Assembly: GCF_021295315.1 (NCBI RefSeq)
Contig: NZ_JAIMJA010000004.1
Span: 124,001 to 188,000 of the forward strand
Source of the DNA: Motilimonas cestriensis
Lineage (GTDB): Bacteria; Pseudomonadota; Gammaproteobacteria; Enterobacterales; CBDFNC01
Direction: 5' to 3'
Length of the DNA stretch: 64,000 bases
The notes under the pieces are model-generated. The model had not been told where the DNA came from. It ran no database searches and was given only the letters and a program-made list of their open reading frames with translations. The translations under genes were made by a program, and so were the position numbers. The first letter of the stretch is position 1. Every line of letters begins with the position of its first letter. Positions 60,542-64,000 of the stretch are shown one piece after another.

Positions 60542-61180
60542 TTAAATGTATTCTCTTGCCCAGCTAACAGCTTGTAGCCTGTTTTTGACTTTAAGCTTCT
60601 TAAACACATTATATAAATGTGATTTAACGGTGTGTTCACTGAGAAACAGGTTGTCGGCAATTTGCATATTCGACGCCCCTGTCATTACTTGTTTTAATAT
60701 TTCCACCTCACGACTGGTTAACTTAGCGTATGGCTGGTACTGGCGGTGAAGCCGAGTGCGCAACGTGGCAAGTTGTGAGGTCATAGTGGAGCGACTAAAC
60801 CAATATTCGCCAGCAAAGACACATTTTATGCCTTTGATAAGCTGCTCTTGATCGGCCGATTTTTGGAAAATTCCTGCACACAACGGCCAAGCTTGTAGCA
60901 AGTGTGTTTCTAACTCTGGGTCAGTATTGAAAAGAATAATGCTGGTATTGATGGTCCATTGATTAATTTCGTGATGCCAATCTTGTTCGTTTGCTCTCGA
61001 AATATATTGCAAATTTGCAAGAAAGAAATACTCAGTATCCACATCTTGAGTAATACTCAGTTGTTCGGGGGTACTGATTAATTCAACGTCCACTGCCAGT
61101 TTTAACTTTAGAAAATGAACCAGGGCAGAAGACTCGATGGAGTCTTCTGAAATTAAAAATAAATGCTGTTTTTTGTTCAT
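60542..61180 (-). CDS. VpsT/CsgD-like LuxR-family regulator with c-di-GMP-type WFSR motif
   Basis: 212 residues. The N-terminal 125 residues look like a receiver that lacks the phospho-acceptor Asp (ANLQ in place of the usual D, around N56). WFSR at 127-130 fits the W[F/L/M][T/S]R c-di-GMP-binding motif of VpsT. A LuxR helix-turn-helix follows (about 145-210; LTSREVEILKQVMTGASNMQIA, LSEHTVKSHLYNVFKKLKVKNR). Members control biofilm matrix genes; that is inferred. It lies upstream of uvrA, same strand, with its own terminator; the GAF-GGDEF protein in this window could supply its ligand. Confidence 0.85.
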   Translation of the reverse strand: MNKKQHLFLISEDSIESSALVHFLKLKLAVDVELISTPEQLSITQDVDTEYFFLANLQYISRANEQDWHHEINQWTINTSIILFNTDPELETHLLQAWPLCAGIFQKSADQEQLIKGIKCVFAGEYWFSRSTMTSQLATLRTRLHRQYQPYAKLTSREVEILKQVMTGASNMQIADNLFLSEHTVKSHLYNVFKKLKVKNRLQAVSWAREYI

Positions 61181-61478
61181 TAAAGTTATTCCCTGATAGC
61201 TTTTCAGCGCGACTAGACTAATACATCTATCAAAAATAAGTGAAGCATTAAAAAAGCATTAGCACTAAGATGTTAGTTATAAAAAGCGACTAGCGCTTTG
61301 TTATTAGGCTTATTTATATCGATTTAGATTACATAAATTAATTATTTTTGACAAATGTTAGGTGTTTTTTATACGAACAATACCATTATTATCTCTGTTT
61401 TGACCCAGACCAAGGGTTTTCGTTTTTGTTTTCTATCATGTTATCATCCCCGCCTATTTTAGCAGCCAGACAAGCCTA

Positions 61479-62849
61479 ATGAGTCAAAGTGCATTAAATG
61501 CCACCGAAAAGCGAGCATCTATTTCCTTAGCCGTCGTTTTTGGCCTAAGAATGTTGGGCCTGTTTATGATCATGCCAGTGTTTGCTTACTACGGTAAAGC
61601 GCTTGATGGCTACTCGCCACTTTGGGTTGGTTTGGCTATCGGTGCTTATGGTCTAACTCAAGCGCTGTTTCAAATTCCGATGGGGATGTTGTCAGATCGT
61701 ATTGGTCGTAAGCCTGTCATCTTTCTTGGACTGATCATTTTTGCTATTGGTAGTGTGATTGCTGCCATGTCTGACTCCGTTTATGGCGTGGCTTTAGGTC
61801 GAGCGGTGCAAGGGTTAGGGGCTATCGCCAGTGCTATTTTAGCCCTTGCCGCCGATTCAAGCCGAGAAGAGCAGCGACCCAAGGTGATGGCAACCATAGG
61901 GGTATGCATAGGTTTGGCTTTCGCCGTTGCGATGGTGGTTGGCCCGATTGTGACCCAGTTTATTGGCTTATCTGGGTTATTCTATTTTACCGCTTTGATG
62001 GCGATCCTGGGGTTGATTATTGTTAAGTATGCCGTACCTGATGTGGTGCATAAGGCGCCCGCAGGTGAGACGGTGGCAGTCCCTCAGTTACTCGGTAAGC
62101 TGCTACGTAAGCCGGAATTGTTGCGCTTAGATGCGGGAATTTTTGTTCTGCATTTAACATTGACCGCGATGTTTGTGGTGCTGCCACTTAAATTGGTTGC
62201 CGCGGGGGTGGAGGTGACTCAGCACTGGTTATTGTATTTCCCCGCCCTAATCCTTTCCTTTATATTCATTATTCCAATGTTGATTATTGGTGCTCGTAAG
62301 CAAAAGAATAAGCAGTTCTTTTTGTTCTCGATTGCGCTAATGGCGGCGAGCCTATTTTTATTGGCAAATTCAAATATGCCGCTATGGTTAATATTGCTGG
62401 CGGTATTTTTATATTTTACCGCATTTAATTTTTTAGAAGCCTCGTTGCCGGCGTTTATCTCCATGTTGGCTCCAGCAGGAGCAAAAGGCTCGGCCATGGG
62501 CATCTACTCTACTAGCCAGTTTTTAGGCGCTTTTTTGGGCGGCGTTGCCGGAGGAACTGCTTATAATTATTTCGGCGAACAAGGTTTATTTATTTTTATT
62601 GGCTGTTTAATGTTATGCTGGTTGGTCATTGCATTTGGCATGAGTAACCCTAGCCAAATTCGCAATCATGTATTAAGTATTAACCTCATGGAGACGCAAC
62701 AAGCTGAGCAGTTAGCTAGTCAATTAACGCATTTGGCTGGGGTGCTCGAAGCTGTAGTTGTGCCTAATGAGCGTGTAGTTTATCTCAAAGTAAAACATAC
62801 AGAGTTTGAACTTAATCAGGCCCATAAGCTGATTAAGTGTGTTAATTAA
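61479..62849 (+). CDS. YajR-type MFS transporter with C-terminal YAM-like domain
   Basis: 456 residues with twelve membrane segments and motif [15 protein letters not shown]. Residues about 390-456 ([37 protein letters not shown], given in part) match the small ferredoxin-like YAM domain of E. coli YajR (454 residues). Probable drug/proton antiporter; substrate unknown. Placed between divergent uvrA-side genes and ssb, 14 bases before ssb. Confidence 0.88.
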   Translation: MSQSALNATEKRASISLAVVFGLRMLGLFMIMPVFAYYGKALDGYSPLWVGLAIGAYGLTQALFQIPMGMLSDRIGRKPVIFLGLIIFAIGSVIAAMSDSVYGVALGRAVQGLGAIASAILALAADSSREEQRPKVMATIGVCIGLAFAVAMVVGPIVTQFIGLSGLFYFTALMAILGLIIVKYAVPDVVHKAPAGETVAVPQLLGKLLRKPELLRLDAGIFVLHLTLTAMFVVLPLKLVAAGVEVTQHWLLYFPALILSFIFIIPMLIIGARKQKNKQFFLFSIALMAASLFLLANSNMPLWLILLAVFLYFTAFNFLEASLPAFISMLAPAGAKGSAMGIYSTSQFLGAFLGGVAGGTAYNYFGEQGLFIFIGCLMLCWLVIAFGMSNPSQIRNHVLSINLMETQQAEQLASQLTHLAGVLEAVVVPNERVVYLKVKHTEFELNQAHKLIKCVN

Positions 62850-62863
62850 CGGGAGTTAAGATT

Positions 62864-63496
62864 ATGGCCACTCGTGGAGTGAACAAAGTTATTTTGGTTG
62901 GCAACTTAGGTCAAGATCCTGAGGTTCGCTACCTACCTAATGGTGGTGCGGTTGCTAACATTACGATTGCCACGTCTGAGTCATGGCGTGATAAAACCAG
63001 CGGTGAGCAGCGCGAAAAGACTGAGTGGCATCGCGTATCTTTGTTCGGTAAATTGGCCGAAGTCGCGGGTGAATATCTGCGTAAGGGTTCACAAGTTTAT
63101 ATTGAAGGCCAATTACAGACTCGCAAATGGCAGGACCAACAAGGCCAAGATCGTTTTACCACTGAAATTGTGGTGCAAGGCTACAGTGGTGTAATGCAAA
63201 TGCTAGGTGGTCGCCAAGGCGGTCAACAAGGTGGTGGCCAAGGTAATTATGGCGGTCAAGGCGGACAACAAGGTGGCTACGGTGCACCACAAGGCGGCGG
63301 ACAACCACAAGGTCAGCCACAACCACAACAGAGTTGGGGTCAACCACAGCAGCCAAATGTTGCTCCTGCTCAAGCGCCGCAACAGCCAGCTTATAATCAA
63401 GCACCGCCAGCGCAAGCGCCACAACAGCAAAAACCGGCGTCACAGCCAACCTACAATGAGCCGCCAATGGACTTTGATGACGATATTCCTTTTTAG
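62864..63496 (+). CDS. ssb: Single-stranded DNA-binding protein
   Basis: 210 residues. OB fold (1-110; [36 protein letters not shown]), a long Gly/Gln/Pro-rich linker (115-195) and the partner-binding tip MDFDDDIPF. It coats ssDNA and recruits repair proteins. The linker is richer in repeats ([14 protein letters not shown]) than that of E. coli SSB (178 residues). GGAG upstream. Terminator follows. Confidence 0.98.
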   Translation: MATRGVNKVILVGNLGQDPEVRYLPNGGAVANITIATSESWRDKTSGEQREKTEWHRVSLFGKLAEVAGEYLRKGSQVYIEGQLQTRKWQDQQGQDRFTTEIVVQGYSGVMQMLGGRQGGQQGGGQGNYGGQGGQQGGYGAPQGGGQPQGQPQPQQSWGQPQQPNVAPAQAPQQPAYNQAPPAQAPQQQKPASQPTYNEPPMDFDDDIPF

Positions 63497-63532
63497 GCCA
63501 TACATAAATAGTAATTTTTGATAAAGAATATT

Positions 63533-63560
63533 AAGGGTCTGTTTTTACAGACCCTTTTTT
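63533..63560 (+). terminator. Terminator of ssb
   Basis: AAGGGTCTG/CAGACCCTT, a 9-bp stem with a T5A loop, followed by T6. Confidence 0.92.
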
Positions 63561-63680
63561 CATGGTTATGGCCGGTGCTAGATATTGATTAGTTGTGATA
63601 GTAGTAGGCAAAAGAGTGTTTGCTTACGCAGTATGGCGGTGAAGGTGCTTCTATGTAGGTTAGCCCAAGCCAAATATCGT

Positions 63681-64000
63681 TTAGTTGGTGAAGACTAAGC
63701 GAGGCTGTTCTGGTCTGACTTTTAAGTTAAGCTGCAGGAGTGTTTTAACGCCGGCGATCCCGTCTGGCGTGAGCTGTTGTTGTTGCTGGAACTGCTTTAA
63801 CGCTTGTTCAAGTGTTTGCTCAAAATGATCTGTTTGGGTGCCATCGTAGGCTTGTAGTTGCGATAAACTTGCACTTAACCAACTCACCGCCGGCCCTTGA
63901 TCGCCTCGCTTTAGGTATTCTTTAAACTGCAATGGAGCTTTCCAGAGTAGGGTGTACTCTCCAGTCCAATGGGCATTGAACCAAGACTCACTGACACGAA
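63681..64000 (-). CDS. C-terminal fragment of a GspA/ExeA-like ATPase, cut by the window edge
   Basis: The frame continues without stop from 63681 to the window edge. At the edge it reads SESWFNAHWTGEYTLLWKAP, followed by LQFKEYLKRGDQGPAVSWL and a peptidoglycan-binding-1-type repeat (QALKQFQQQQQLTPDGIAGVKTLLQLN). This arrangement (W.G.Y.LLW then PGBD) is the C-terminus of GspA/ExeA, which helps assemble the type II secretion secretin through peptidoglycan. The ATPase part lies outside the window; a start at 63932 would be an artefact. Confidence 0.8.
   Translation of the reverse strand, partial: RVSESWFNAHWTGEYTLLWKAPLQFKEYLKRGDQGPAVSWLSASLSQLQAYDGTQTDHFEQTLEQALKQFQQQQQLTPDGIAGVKTLLQLNLKVRPEQPRLVFTN

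Noticed and set aside
63156-63521. Several frames in the Gln/Gly-rich part of ssb
   Set aside because: Low-complexity shadows of the SSB linker.

Overview
The window looks like a chromosomal segment of a marine gammaproteobacterium. The ribosomal superoperon, the def-fmt-rsmB-trkA-trkH and dprA-smg-topA-like-hemF-aroE blocks, and the uvrA / YajR-type MFS / ssb arrangement are all in the style of Alteromonadales and Vibrionales. Moderate GC, a polysaccharide-lyase-like membrane protein, a Pseudomonas-type dapD and a 263-bp structured MITE-like repeat ending in a Vibrio/Shewanella-like terminal motif fit an Agarivorans- or Shewanella-like organism. The genus is a guess. I saw no tRNA, rRNA, CRISPR array, prophage or transposase gene.

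Layout. 1-4.6 kb: the cut-off start of a gene and a very large membrane protein joining two VanZ-like domains to a heparinase II/III-like ectodomain, then a repeat-rich gap. 5-9 kb: cold-shock protein, HD hydrolase, CPA1 antiporter with a cyclic-nucleotide-binding-like tail, MITE-like repeat. 9-17 kb: a 1522-residue single-chain acyl-CoA carboxylase with a divergent LysR gene, then a LytS/LytTR two-component pair. 17-20 kb: small membrane proteins and rmuC. 20-26 kb (minus strand): def, fmt, rsmB, trkA, trkH and a GDPD gene. 26-34 kb (plus strand): lysM protein, dprA, smg, zinc-ribbon protein, hemF (with a duplicated 3' end), aroE, DUF1488 and dapB, with a truncated-hemoglobin gene opposed. 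34-39 kb: M14-type deacylase, tmcA and a GAF-GGDEF protein.

39-52.8 kb: complete S10, spc and alpha operons, rpsJ to rplQ, including secY, rpmJ (37 codons) and rpoA. The promoter and attenuator-like S10 leader, the S10/spc terminator-promoter junction and the S4-type alpha leader are all visible. 52.8-64 kb: a two-subunit bacterioferritin pair, dapD, a DUF4124-SLT lytic transglycosylase, a PglL-type O-oligosaccharyltransferase, uvrA with a perfect-core SOS box, a VpsT/CsgD-like regulator with a WFSR motif, a YajR-type MFS protein, ssb, and the C-terminal end of a GspA/ExeA-like protein cut by the window edge.

Most of the window is conserved housekeeping sequence. The points most worth a second look are the VanZ-VanZ-heparinase fusion, the inverted domain order of the carboxylase and its palindromic operator candidate, the 48-bp hemF tail duplication, the complementary loss of active-site residues in the two bacterioferritins, the structured repeat at 8953-9215, and the paired hairpins near 4.75 kb.
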